This document shows positions 1-8,900 of a DNA stretch of 38,626 nucleotides, piece after piece (within the stretch, counting starts at the first letter, position 1; the number at the start of each line of letters is the position of its first letter). The DNA is from Betaproteobacteria bacterium RIFCSPLOWO2_02_FULL_68_150 (GTDB lineage Bacteria > Pseudomonadota > Gammaproteobacteria > Burkholderiales > SG8-39). The stretch spans positions 1 through 38,626 of the forward strand of contig MERE01000020.1 in the NCBI GenBank assembly GCA_001771975.1. The letters run 5' to 3'. The notes beneath the pieces are model-generated. The model had not been told where the DNA came from and did not search any database. It saw only the letters and a list, made by a program, of their open reading frames with translations. Made by a program: the position numbers and the translations under genes.

Positions 1-745
1 CCTCCATCTGCGCGAGCAGGAACGCGGCGACGATCTCGCCCGGCAGGAACGACGAGCCGATGTCGACCCAGGTGTACTTGTCCACCTCGCCGCGAAAGAA
101 GCGGCTGCGGTCGGTACCTTTCTCGCGCACGATCTCGGCGCGTGCGATCAGGCGCTCGTCGTTCACCAGCAGCGCGCCGCCTTCGCCCGAGATCACGTTC
201 TTGGTCTCATGGAAGCTCAGCGCGCCGAGCGCGCCAAGCGCGCCCAGGGCGCGCCCGCGGTAGTCCGACATCAGGCCCTGCGCCGCGTCCTCGATCACCA
301 GCAGGCCGCGGCGCCGGGCGATCTCGAGGATCGCGTCCATCTCGCAGGCGACGCCGGCGTAGTGCACCGGCACGATGGCGCGCGTGCGCGGCGTGATCGC
401 GGACTCGATGAGCGATGCGTCGAGATTGAGCGTGTCGGCGCGGATGTCGACGAACACCGGGACGCCGCCGCGCAGCACGAAGGCATTGGCCGTGGAGACG
501 AAAGTGTAGGAGGGCAGGATCACTTCGTCGCCCGGCCCGATGCCGGCGAGGATCGCGGCCATGTCGAGCGCCGCGGTGCACGAGTGCGTCAGCAGCGCTT
601 TGCGCGCGCCGGTTCGCTGCTCGAGCCAGCGGCTGCAGGCGGCGGTAAACGGGCCGTCGCCGGCCAGCATGGAATTCTGGTGGGCGCGCGCGATGTAGCT
701 GAGCTCCCGGCCGGTCATGTGCGGCCGGTTGAAGGGGACCTTCAT
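1..745 (-). CDS. rffA: dTDP-4-amino-4,6-dideoxygalactose transaminase (RffA/WecE), 3' end outside window
   Basis: This is a PLP-dependent sugar aminotransferase of the DegT/DnrJ/EryC1 family. It makes an amino-deoxy sugar nucleotide for surface polysaccharide in the cytoplasm. The protein starts MKVPFNRPHMTGRELSYI, close to the start of enterobacterial RffA. About 248 residues are visible before the window edge. The motif SFHETKN near residue 180 carries the lysine expected to hold PLP, followed by SGEGGALLVND. The segment DKYTWVDIGSSFLPGE is also typical of RffA rather than of other DegT-like enzymes. It begins 3 bases after the stop of the small membrane protein upstream, so the two are probably co-transcribed. 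The substrate is inferred from family resemblance; a related 4-amino sugar is possible. Confidence 0.88.
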   Translation of the reverse strand, partial: MKVPFNRPHMTGRELSYIARAHQNSMLAGDGPFTAACSRWLEQRTGARKALLTHSCTAALDMAAILAGIGPGDEVILPSYTFVSTANAFVLRGGVPVFVDIRADTLNLDASLIESAITPRTRAIVPVHYAGVACEMDAILEIARRRGLLVIEDAAQGLMSDYRGRALGALGALGALSFHETKNVISGEGGALLVNDERLIARAEIVREKGTDRSRFFRGEVDKYTWVDIGSSFLPGEIVAAFLLAQME

Positions 746-748
746 GTC

Positions 749-1114
749 TCAGCGGCCGTAACCGATGACGACCGCGCCGAGCACGATCAGCGCCACGCCG
801 GCGGCCTTGTGCAGCGACAGCTGCTCGCCGAGCAGCCACGCGCTCAGCACCAGCACCAGGGCGAAACTGAGGCTCATGAGCGGGTACGCCCGGCTCAGCT
901 CGAGTTGCGTCAACGCCGCCATCCAGGCGAGCGCGGCGGCGAACGCGGCGCCCAGGCCCGCCAGGATGTAGGGATCGAGCAACAGCCGCAGGACGAATCC
1001 CGCCTGGGCGGGCAGCGCTTCCGGCAGCGCGCCGTAGGCTACGACGCGCCACTTGATCAGCAGCTGGCCGGCGACGGTGAGCAGCAGCGTGATGGCGAGA
1101 TAGGCGTAACCCAT
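749..1114 (-). CDS. EamA/SMR-like four-helix membrane protein (ArnE-like)
   Basis: This 121-residue, very hydrophobic protein has four predicted transmembrane helices. Helix 1 begins YAYLAITLLLTVAGQLL and is followed by a lysine. The second helical region starts near residue 45, the third (PLMSLSFALVLVLSAWLLGE) near 78, and the last (GVALIVLGAVVIGY) closes the chain. Size and the GE-L turn match the small multidrug resistance/EamA class, to which the ArnE/ArnF lipid-linked aminosugar flippase subunits belong. Because it sits directly before rffA, a role in moving or modifying a lipid-linked sugar is plausible, but this is inference from context. A second subunit is not visible; such proteins can work as homodimers. 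Confidence 0.75.
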   Translation of the reverse strand: MGYAYLAITLLLTVAGQLLIKWRVVAYGALPEALPAQAGFVLRLLLDPYILAGLGAAFAAALAWMAALTQLELSRAYPLMSLSFALVLVLSAWLLGEQLSLHKAAGVALIVLGAVVIGYGR

Positions 1115-1122
1115 CCGCCGAG

Positions 1123-1485
1123 CTAACGACCCGGTTTGCGCCCCATCGGCCGCCGGCCGCGGGACTTGGAGGCGTGTGGTTGCCCGCCTCGGCGTCCGTC
1201 CCCACCCCGGCCGGGCCGGTTGCCGCCCTGCGGCGGGCGCTGGCCAGGCGTGCCCGCTGACGACGAAACCCTGCGGATCGCAGCGTTCAGGGCTTCGATG
1301 TTCGCCAGCCGGTGCTCGCCGGGACCGTGCAACTGCAATGCCTCCTGCTCGAGGCGAAGCAGTTCGCGCAATCGAGGCAGCGCATAGTCACGCGCGACCG
1401 CAACGCCGGATTCATTCTCGATTTCCTGCCGGTGCATCTGAATGCTGGCAATCTCATCCGTCACTTCGTCCGACGCTGTCCCCAC
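1123..1485 (-). CDS. small hypothetical protein with RG-rich basic tail
   Basis: No family is recognised. The 120-residue product has an acidic, helical N-terminal half (EVTDEIASIQMHRQEIEN, then RLRELLRLEQEALQLHG). Its C-terminal tail of about 45 residues is rich in Gly, Arg and Pro (NRPGRGGDGRRGG and SRGRRPMGRKPGR). The GTG at 1485 is preferred over the upstream ATG at 1551 because AAAGGGAG lies at a proper ribosome-binding distance before it. The upstream 22 residues look non-coding. It ends 8 bases before the ArnE-like gene, so it may lead that leftward group. An arginine-glycine tail of this kind often binds RNA, but nothing else here shows the function. High GC also opens long shadow frames in this stretch, so reality of the gene is likely but not certain. 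Confidence 0.5.
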   Translation of the reverse strand: MGTASDEVTDEIASIQMHRQEIENESGVAVARDYALPRLRELLRLEQEALQLHGPGEHRLANIEALNAAIRRVSSSAGTPGQRPPQGGNRPGRGGDGRRGGQPHASKSRGRRPMGRKPGR

Positions 1486-1655
1486 CCGTGAACTCCCTTT
1501 GACCTGCACGTGGGCTCGCGGTCGGGTCAAAGGCCAACCGGGGCACCACACTCGAGGTTCGCCATTCTAGCGCCGGAGCGGGGCTGCATCTGACGGGATT
1601 GAGGAGCCGATCCGAAATCGAAGGCGCAGCGACCGGGATGGGGCAGAATGAGCCC

Positions 1656-2939
1656 ATGGCGAGCCCCGAAACACTGGCGATCCTGGTCGGGGGCGGACCG
1701 GCCCCCGGCATCAACGGCGTCATCAGCGCGGCGACCATCCGCGCTCGACTGCAAGGCCTCCGTGTCGTGGGCATCCGCGACGGTTTTGCCGACATCATGC
1801 AGGGAAAACTGGAGCGCGTGGTTCCGCTCACCTCGGAAGAGGTCAGCCGCATCCACTTCAGCGGCGGATCCTACCTCGGCACCTCGCGTGCCAACCCGAC
1901 CAGGGAGCGCGCACACCTGGACCACGTGCTGCGCTCGTTGGCGGCGCTTGGCGTCGGCCAGTTGATCACGATCGGGGGCGACGACACGGCCTTTTCCGCG
2001 ATGCACGTCGCGCAGGGCGCCGGCGGCCGGATCCGGGTCGCGCACGTGCCCAAGACCATCGACAACGACCTCGATCTGCCGGCGCACATCGACACCTTCG
2101 GCTACCAGACGGCGCGCCACGTCGGCGTCGGGCTGGTGAAGAACCTGATGATCGACGCTTACGCGACGAGCCGCTGGTACCTGGTGGTCGCGATGGGACG
2201 CAAAGCCGGCCACCTCGCCCTAGGCATCGCCAAGGCGGCCGGAGCGACGCTCGGCATCATTCCCGAGGAGTTTCCCGGCACCAAGACGAACCTCGATACG
2301 ATCGTCGACATCCTGACGGGCGCGGTCGTCAAGCGACTCGCGGCTGGACGCAAGGATGGCGTCGCGGTGCTGGCCGAAGGCCTGGCCGAAAGCGTGCCCG
2401 AGGCCGAGCTCGAGCGCTTCGGTGCCATCGAGCGCGACGAGCACGACCATATCCGCTTCGCCGAGCTCGACCTCGGCCGCGGCATCAAGCGGCAGCTCGA
2501 GGCGAGGCTGGCGAGCCTTGGTCTCAAGACCACGCTGGTGGCGAAAGACATCGGCTACGAGTTGCGCTGCGCAGACCCCATCCCGTTCGACATCGAGTAC
2601 ACGCGCGACCTTGGCTACTGCGCCGCGAAGTTCCTCCTCGAAGGCGGCTCGAACGCCATGATTTCTCTGCAGGGCGGCAATTTCGTGCCGGTGCCCTTCT
2701 CGACGATGCTCGATCCGCAGACGCAGCGCACCCGGGTGCGGCTGGTCGATATCCGCTCGACCCGCTACGCGATCGCGCGGCGCTACATGATCCGCTTGCG
2801 CCGCGACGACTTCGACAACCCCGCCAAGCTCGCGAGGATCGCGCCCGTGGCCGGGCTGTCCGCCGACCAGTTCCGCAGCCGCTTCGCCTACGTCGTGGAG
2901 CACGAGCCGCCGCCCCTGGTGCTGACACCGTCGCCGTAA
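1656..2939 (+). CDS. pfp: 6-phosphofructokinase, probably pyrophosphate-dependent
   Basis: The enzyme phosphorylates fructose 6-phosphate in glycolysis. From the ATG at 1656 it has 427 residues; an in-frame ATG at 1638 would add six. The nucleotide/phosphate-binding start LVGGGPAPGINGVI is followed by ITIGGDDTAFSA, PKTIDNDLDLP and MGRKAGHLALG. The second Asp of GGDD and the Lys of PKTIDND are the residues that distinguish PPi-using phosphofructokinases from ATP-using ones, which have GGDG and PGTIDND. PPi dependence is therefore inferred from these two positions and is reversible in known enzymes. The next gene, a cyclic glucan synthase, starts 37 bases downstream, so the two may share a transcript linking sugar phosphate flow to glucan synthesis. 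Confidence 0.88.
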   Translation: MASPETLAILVGGGPAPGINGVISAATIRARLQGLRVVGIRDGFADIMQGKLERVVPLTSEEVSRIHFSGGSYLGTSRANPTRERAHLDHVLRSLAALGVGQLITIGGDDTAFSAMHVAQGAGGRIRVAHVPKTIDNDLDLPAHIDTFGYQTARHVGVGLVKNLMIDAYATSRWYLVVAMGRKAGHLALGIAKAAGATLGIIPEEFPGTKTNLDTIVDILTGAVVKRLAAGRKDGVAVLAEGLAESVPEAELERFGAIERDEHDHIRFAELDLGRGIKRQLEARLASLGLKTTLVAKDIGYELRCADPIPFDIEYTRDLGYCAAKFLLEGGSNAMISLQGGNFVPVPFSTMLDPQTQRTRVRLVDIRSTRYAIARRYMIRLRRDDFDNPAKLARIAPVAGLSADQFRSRFAYVVEHEPPPLVLTPSP

Positions 2940-2976
2940 CCCGCGGCGGCGAGGCACGGTCACGGAGCACCATCAC

Positions 2977-5900
2977 TTGAGATTGAGCGGCAATACCGTT
3001 CGCGACGCCTTGCTCGATTGGGGCGCGCGTCTGCGCCGCAACCGACCTGCCCCGCAATTCGCCGAAGACGAGCCGCCGCTGCGCTCCGAGCTGTTCAGCG
3101 CGGACCAGATGGAGCAGCACGGCAAGATCCTGGCCGGCACGCACCGGTTGAGCCTCAAGCGGGCGCCCGACCAGCTTCTGACCCGCCTGGCCGCAAATGA
3201 AGCCGTGCTGGTCGGGGTCTGCAACCTGCTCACGGCGGCGGTCAGGGCGAACCGCCGGATCTCTCCCGCCGGGGAGTGGCTGCTCGACAACTTCTATCTG
3301 ATCGAGGAGCAGATCCGGACCGCCAAGCGGCACTTGCCGAAGGGCTACAGCCGGCAGTTGCCGCGCCTCGCCTACGGTCCCTCGGCGGGGCGGCCGCGCG
3401 TCTACGACATCGCGCTCGAATCGGTTTCGCACGGCGACGGGCGAGTGGATCTGGAAAGCCTCAGCCGCTTTGTCGCCGCGTACCAGCAGGTGACCGCGCT
3501 CACCCTGGGCGAGTTGTGGGCCATCCCGATCATGCTGCGGCTGGCGCTGATCGAGAATCTGCGGCGCGCGGCGGCCCGGATCTCCACTGGCACCCTGGAG
3601 CGCGACCAGGCGGACGCCTGGGCGGACCAGATGATGGAGGTCGCCGAGAAGGACCCGAAGAGCCTGATTCTCACGATCGCGGATATGGCCAGGTCGGGTC
3701 CGCCGATGACTACTCCGTTCGTAGCCGAATTCGCGCGCCGCTTGCAGGGACAGAGCTCGGCCCTGGCGCTGCCCCTCACCTGGATCGAGCAGCGCCTCTC
3801 CGAGTCCAGCCTGACGATCGAACAGCTGGTGCAGGCCGAAGCCCAGAAACAGGCGGCCGACCAGGTCTCCATCAGCAACAGCATCGGCAGCCTGCGTTTT
3901 CTGGGGGCGATGGACTGGCGCGAGTTCGTCGAGACCATGAGCGCGGTGGAGAAGAAACTGCGCGAGGATCCGGGCGGGATCTACGGCCGGATGGACTTTG
4001 CCACGCGCGACCGCTACCGGCACGTCGTGGAAAGGGTTGCGAAGGCGAGCCGCCTTTCCGAAAGCGACGTCGCGCGCAAGGCGATCCAGCTGGCGCACGA
4101 AGGCGCGGCACGGACCGGCGCTGACCATCGCGTCGCGCACGTCGGTTTCTACCTGATCGACAAGGGGCTGCCGCAGCTCGAGCGCGCGGCGCAGGCGCAG
4201 CGGTCCCCCGCCGAGGCCCTGCGCCGGGCTGCCGGGCGGCTCCCGTTGTTCCACTATCTGGGCGCGATCGCGTTGCTCACGCTGGTACTGGCGGCAGCGT
4301 TAACGGCGAAGACCCGGGCGGACGGGGCGAGCGACGCGGTGCTGGTGTCGATCGGCATCCTCGCGGTGCTGGCGGCGAGTCATTTCGCGGTGACGCTGGT
4401 GAACTGGCTGGCAACGCTGCTGGCGACACAGCACGCGCTGCCGCGGATGGATTTCGGCGCGGGAATCCCGGCCGAGTTCCGCGCTCTGGTGGTGGTGCCG
4501 ACCCTGCTCTCGAGCGACCAGGGCATCGAAGATCTGGTCGAGGCGCTCGAGGTCCGGTTCCTGGCGAACCAGGATGAAAACCTGCACTTCGGCCTGCTGA
4601 CCGATTGGCGCGATGCGCCCGCGGAGAGCCTTGCGGAGGACGCGGCGCTGCTGCTCCTCGCCGCCAGGAGAATCGAGGAACTGAACCGGAAATACGCCGG
4701 CGCCGCTGCCGACCGGTTCTTCCTGTTCCATCGCCCGCGCTGCTGGAATGCGCAGGAACGCCTCTGGATGGGCTACGAGCGCAAACGCGGCAAGCTGGCG
4801 GACCTGAATGCGTTCCTGCGCGGCGCAGCGAAGGATCGTTTTGCGCTGGTGATCGGTGCCACCGAAGTATTGTGCAACGCGAAGTACGTGATCACGCTCG
4901 ACACCGATACGCAGCTGCCGCGCGATTCGGCGCGCCAGTTCGTCGGCGCCATGGCGCATCCTCTGAATCGCGCGCGCTACGACGAGGAGCGGCGCCGCGT
5001 CTGCGACGGCTATGCCATCCTGCAGCCGCGCCTGGCGGCGAGCCTGTCGAGCACCAACCGGTCGCGTTATGCGCGGCTGTGCGGCAGCGAGCCCGGCATC
5101 GATCCGTATACGCGCGCGGTGTCCGATGTTTACCAGGACCTGTTCGCCGAAGGCTCCTTTATCGGCAAGGGCATCTATGACATCGATGCCTTCGAGCGCG
5201 CGCTCAAGGGGCGCCTTCCCGAGAACCGGATCCTGAGCCACGACCTGCTGGAAGGTTGCTACGCGCGGGCCGGGCTGTTGAGCGACGTGCAACTGTTCGA
5301 GGAATACCCCTCCGGTTACGGCGCGGACGTGAGCCGGCGGCAGCGCTGGATCCGCGGCGACTGGCAGATCGCGCAGTGGTTGCTGCCGCAGGTTCCCGGA
5401 GGCGGCGCGGGCCGCGAGCGCAACCCGCTCTCCGCGCTGTCGCAATGGAAGCTGTTCGACAACCTGCGCCGCAGCCTCGTGCCGGGGGCATTGACGCTGC
5501 TGCTGCTGTGCGGGTGGACCGTCTCGCCAGCGGCCGCGTTCTGGACCCTGGCCGTGCTGGCAATCGTGCTGATTCCCCCCTTGCTAGCGTCCGCACTGGA
5601 GCTGATACGCAAGCCGGACGATGTGCCGCTTGGACAGCATCTGTCCGGTTCATTGCGATCGGCCGGACGCCATATCGCGCAGGCGGCCTTCGCGCTGGCC
5701 TGCCTTCCGTACGAGGCGTTCTTCAGCCTGGATGCGATCGTGCGCTCGGCGACGCGGATCCTGCTCACGCATCGCCGGCTCCTGGAGTGGAGCCCATCGA
5801 ACGAGCCGGGGCGCGCGGATTTCGTCGCGCTCTGCGGGGCGATGTGGATCGCTCCCGCGATCGCCGCGGCCGCGGCAGCGTGGTTGGCCGCAGCGAGTCC

Positions 5901-8900
5901 GGCAACGCTGCCAATTGCCGGGCCGATCCTGTGCTTGTGGTTTGCATCCCCGGCGCTCGCGTGGTGGCTCAGCCGGCCGCTCGCGCGCCCCGAGGCGAGA
6001 CTGACCGTCGAACAGCTGCTGTACCTGCGCAAGCTTGCGCGCAAGACCTGGGCGTTCTTCGAGACCTTCGTCGGCCCGGACGAACAATGGCTGCCGCCGG
6101 ACAACTTTCAGGAGTATCGCGGCGCGGTGGTGGCGCATCGCACATCGCCGACCAACATGGGGCTTGCGCTGCTCGCCAATCTGACTGCGTACGACTTCGG
6201 CTACCTGCCGGCGGGGCCATTGCTCGAGCGCAGCGCAAATGCGCTGCGCACGATGGCGGCGCTGGAACGGCATCAGGGCCACTTCTTCAACTGGTACGAC
6301 ACGCAGTCCCTGCAGCCGCTGCCGCCGCGCTACGTTTCATCGGTGGACAGCGGCAATCTCGCCGGCCATCTGCTGACCCTGCGCCAGGGGCTGCTCGCGC
6401 TGCCCGATGAACGGATTCTCGCGCCGCGCGTCTTCGAGGGGCTGAGCGATGCCCTCGCCATTCTCGTGGACGTTGCGGGAGAGGCGGCGACGGCGCAACT
6501 GGCTCAGCTGCACAAGGACCTGGAGTCCGCCTACGATTCGCGGCCGGTCACGCTCGACGCCGCGTGGCGCTGGCTCGAACCGCTGGCGACCACGGCAACG
6601 GAAATCGCGCGCAGCTTCGATGCCGGCCGCTCTTCCGGGACGGAAAGCGAAGCGCAGTGGTGGGCGCAGGCGTTGGATCGTCAATGCCGCAGCGCGGTTG
6701 ACGAACTGTTGTGGCTCGCGCCGTGGCTTGCGCTGCCGGTGGCGCCGGCAAGGTTGGTCACGCTCCCGGGTCTCGACGGGATTCCGACGTTGCGCCAATT
6801 GGCGGGGCTCGAGGCGCAATTGCGGCCGGCCATCGGGCGTTGGCTGGACGCTGACGTGCCGCCCGATGAACGCGCGTGGCTCCTGGAGCTGCAACGCGCG
6901 GTCGCGCTGGCGAGTGCCCGCGCCCGGCAGCGCATCGCGGCGATCGAAGACCTCGTGCGGCAAGCCGGCGAACTTGCCCGGATGGAATACGACTTCCTGT
7001 ACGACCGGGCGAGCCATCTGCTGGCCATCGGCTACAGCGTGGGTGAGCGCCGGCGCGACTCGAGCTACTACGATTTGCTCGCCTCGGAGGCGCGCCTCGC
7101 CTGTTTCGTGGCGATCGCCCAGGGACAACTGCCGCAGGAAAGCTGGTTCGCCCTCGGGCGCCTGCTCACCACCGCCGGCGGCGAGCCGATTCTCCTCTCG
7201 TGGAGCGGCTCGATGTTCGAGTACCTGATGCCGCTCCTGGTGATGCCGGCCTACGAAAACACGCTGCTCGACCAGACCTGCAGGGCTGCAGTGGCGAGGC
7301 AGATCGAATACGGCCGGCAGCGCGGCGTGCCCTGGGGCATGTCGGAGTCCGGCTACAACGCGGTCGACGTCCATCTCAATTACCAATACCGGGCCTTCGG
7401 CGTTCCCGGGCTGGGGCTGAAACGCGGGCTGGCGGAAGACCTCGTCGTCGCGCCGTACGCCTCGGCGCTCGCGCTGATGGTGGCCCCCGAGGCGGCGTGC
7501 CTGAACTTGCAGCGCCTCGCGGCCGACGGGCTGGAGGGCAGGTTCGGCTTGTATGAGGCCATCGACTACACCCCGCCGCGGCAGCGACGCGGCGAATCGA
7601 GCGCGGTGGTCCGGTCCTACATGGCGCACCACCAGGGCATGACGCTGCTTTCTCTCGCCCACCTGCTGCTGGATCGCCCGATGCAGCGGCGCTTCGAAGC
7701 GGATCCGCTGTTCCAGGCCACCACGCTGCTGCTGCAGGAGCGGATTCCGAAGGCCACGGCGTTGCATCTGCACGCGGCCGAACTTTCCGATATTCGCGCC
7801 ATCTCCAGCGGTCCGGAGATGCCGGTGCGCGTGCTCGCCAGCCCCGACACGCCGGCACCCGAAGTGCAACTGCTGTCCAACGGCCGCTACCACGTCATGG
7901 TGACGAACGCGGGCGGCGGCTACAGCCGCTGGAAAGACCTCGCCGTGACGCGCTGGCGCGAGGACAGCACCGGCGACCGCTGGGGTACCTTCTGTTTCAT
8001 CCGCGACCTGGCGAGCGGCGAGTTCTGGTCGAGCGCCCATCAGCCGACGCTCGAACCCGCGCTCGCGTACGAAGCGATGTTCTCGGAGGCGCGCGCGGAG
8101 TTTCGCCGCCGCGACCACGATATCGATACCCATACCGAGATCGTCGTGTCGCCGGAAGATGACATCGAGTTGCGCCGGCTGCACATCACCAATCGCTCCC
8201 GCACGCGCCGGGTGATCGACATCACGAGTTACGCCGAAGTCGTGCTTGCGTCGAGCGTCGCGGACGCCCTGCATCCGGCGTTCAGCAATCTGTTCGTGCA
8301 GACCGAGATCATCCGCCAGCGGCAGGCGATCCTGTGCACGCGCCGGCCCCGCTCGCTCGAGGAGCACCCGCCCTGGATGTTTCATCTGATGGCGGTGCAC
8401 GGCGCGGACAGCCGGGAGTCCTCCTACGAGACCGATCGCCTGCGTTTCATCGGCCGCGGGCGCTCGCTCGCGGCGCCGCAGGCCATGTCCGAGCTGGCGG
8501 CGCTCTCGGGCAGCGAGGGCTCGGTGCTGGATCCCATCGTCGCGATCCGGCACCAGATCACGCTCGATGCGGAGCAATCGGCGATCATCGACATGGTCTC
8601 CGGCATCGGCGAGACGCGCGAAGCCGTCCTGGGCCTGGTCGGCAAGTACCAGGACCGGCATCTGGCGGATCGCGTCTTCGACCTGGCGTGGACGCATAGC
8701 TGGGTGACGCTGCGCCAGATCAACGCCACGGAGTCTGACGCACAACTGTATGGACACCTGGCGGGCTCGGTCATCTACGCCAATCCGTCGTTGCGCGCAG
8801 ACGCAGCCGTTCTCGCCAAGAACCGCCGCGGGCAATCCAGCCTGTGGGGCTACGCCATTTCGGGCGATCTTCCGATCGTGCTGCTTCAGATTGGCGACCT

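Noticed and set aside
2524-5445. Long antisense frames over pfp and the start of the glucan synthase
   Set aside because: They oppose genes with complete motif sets and have no family features of their own.
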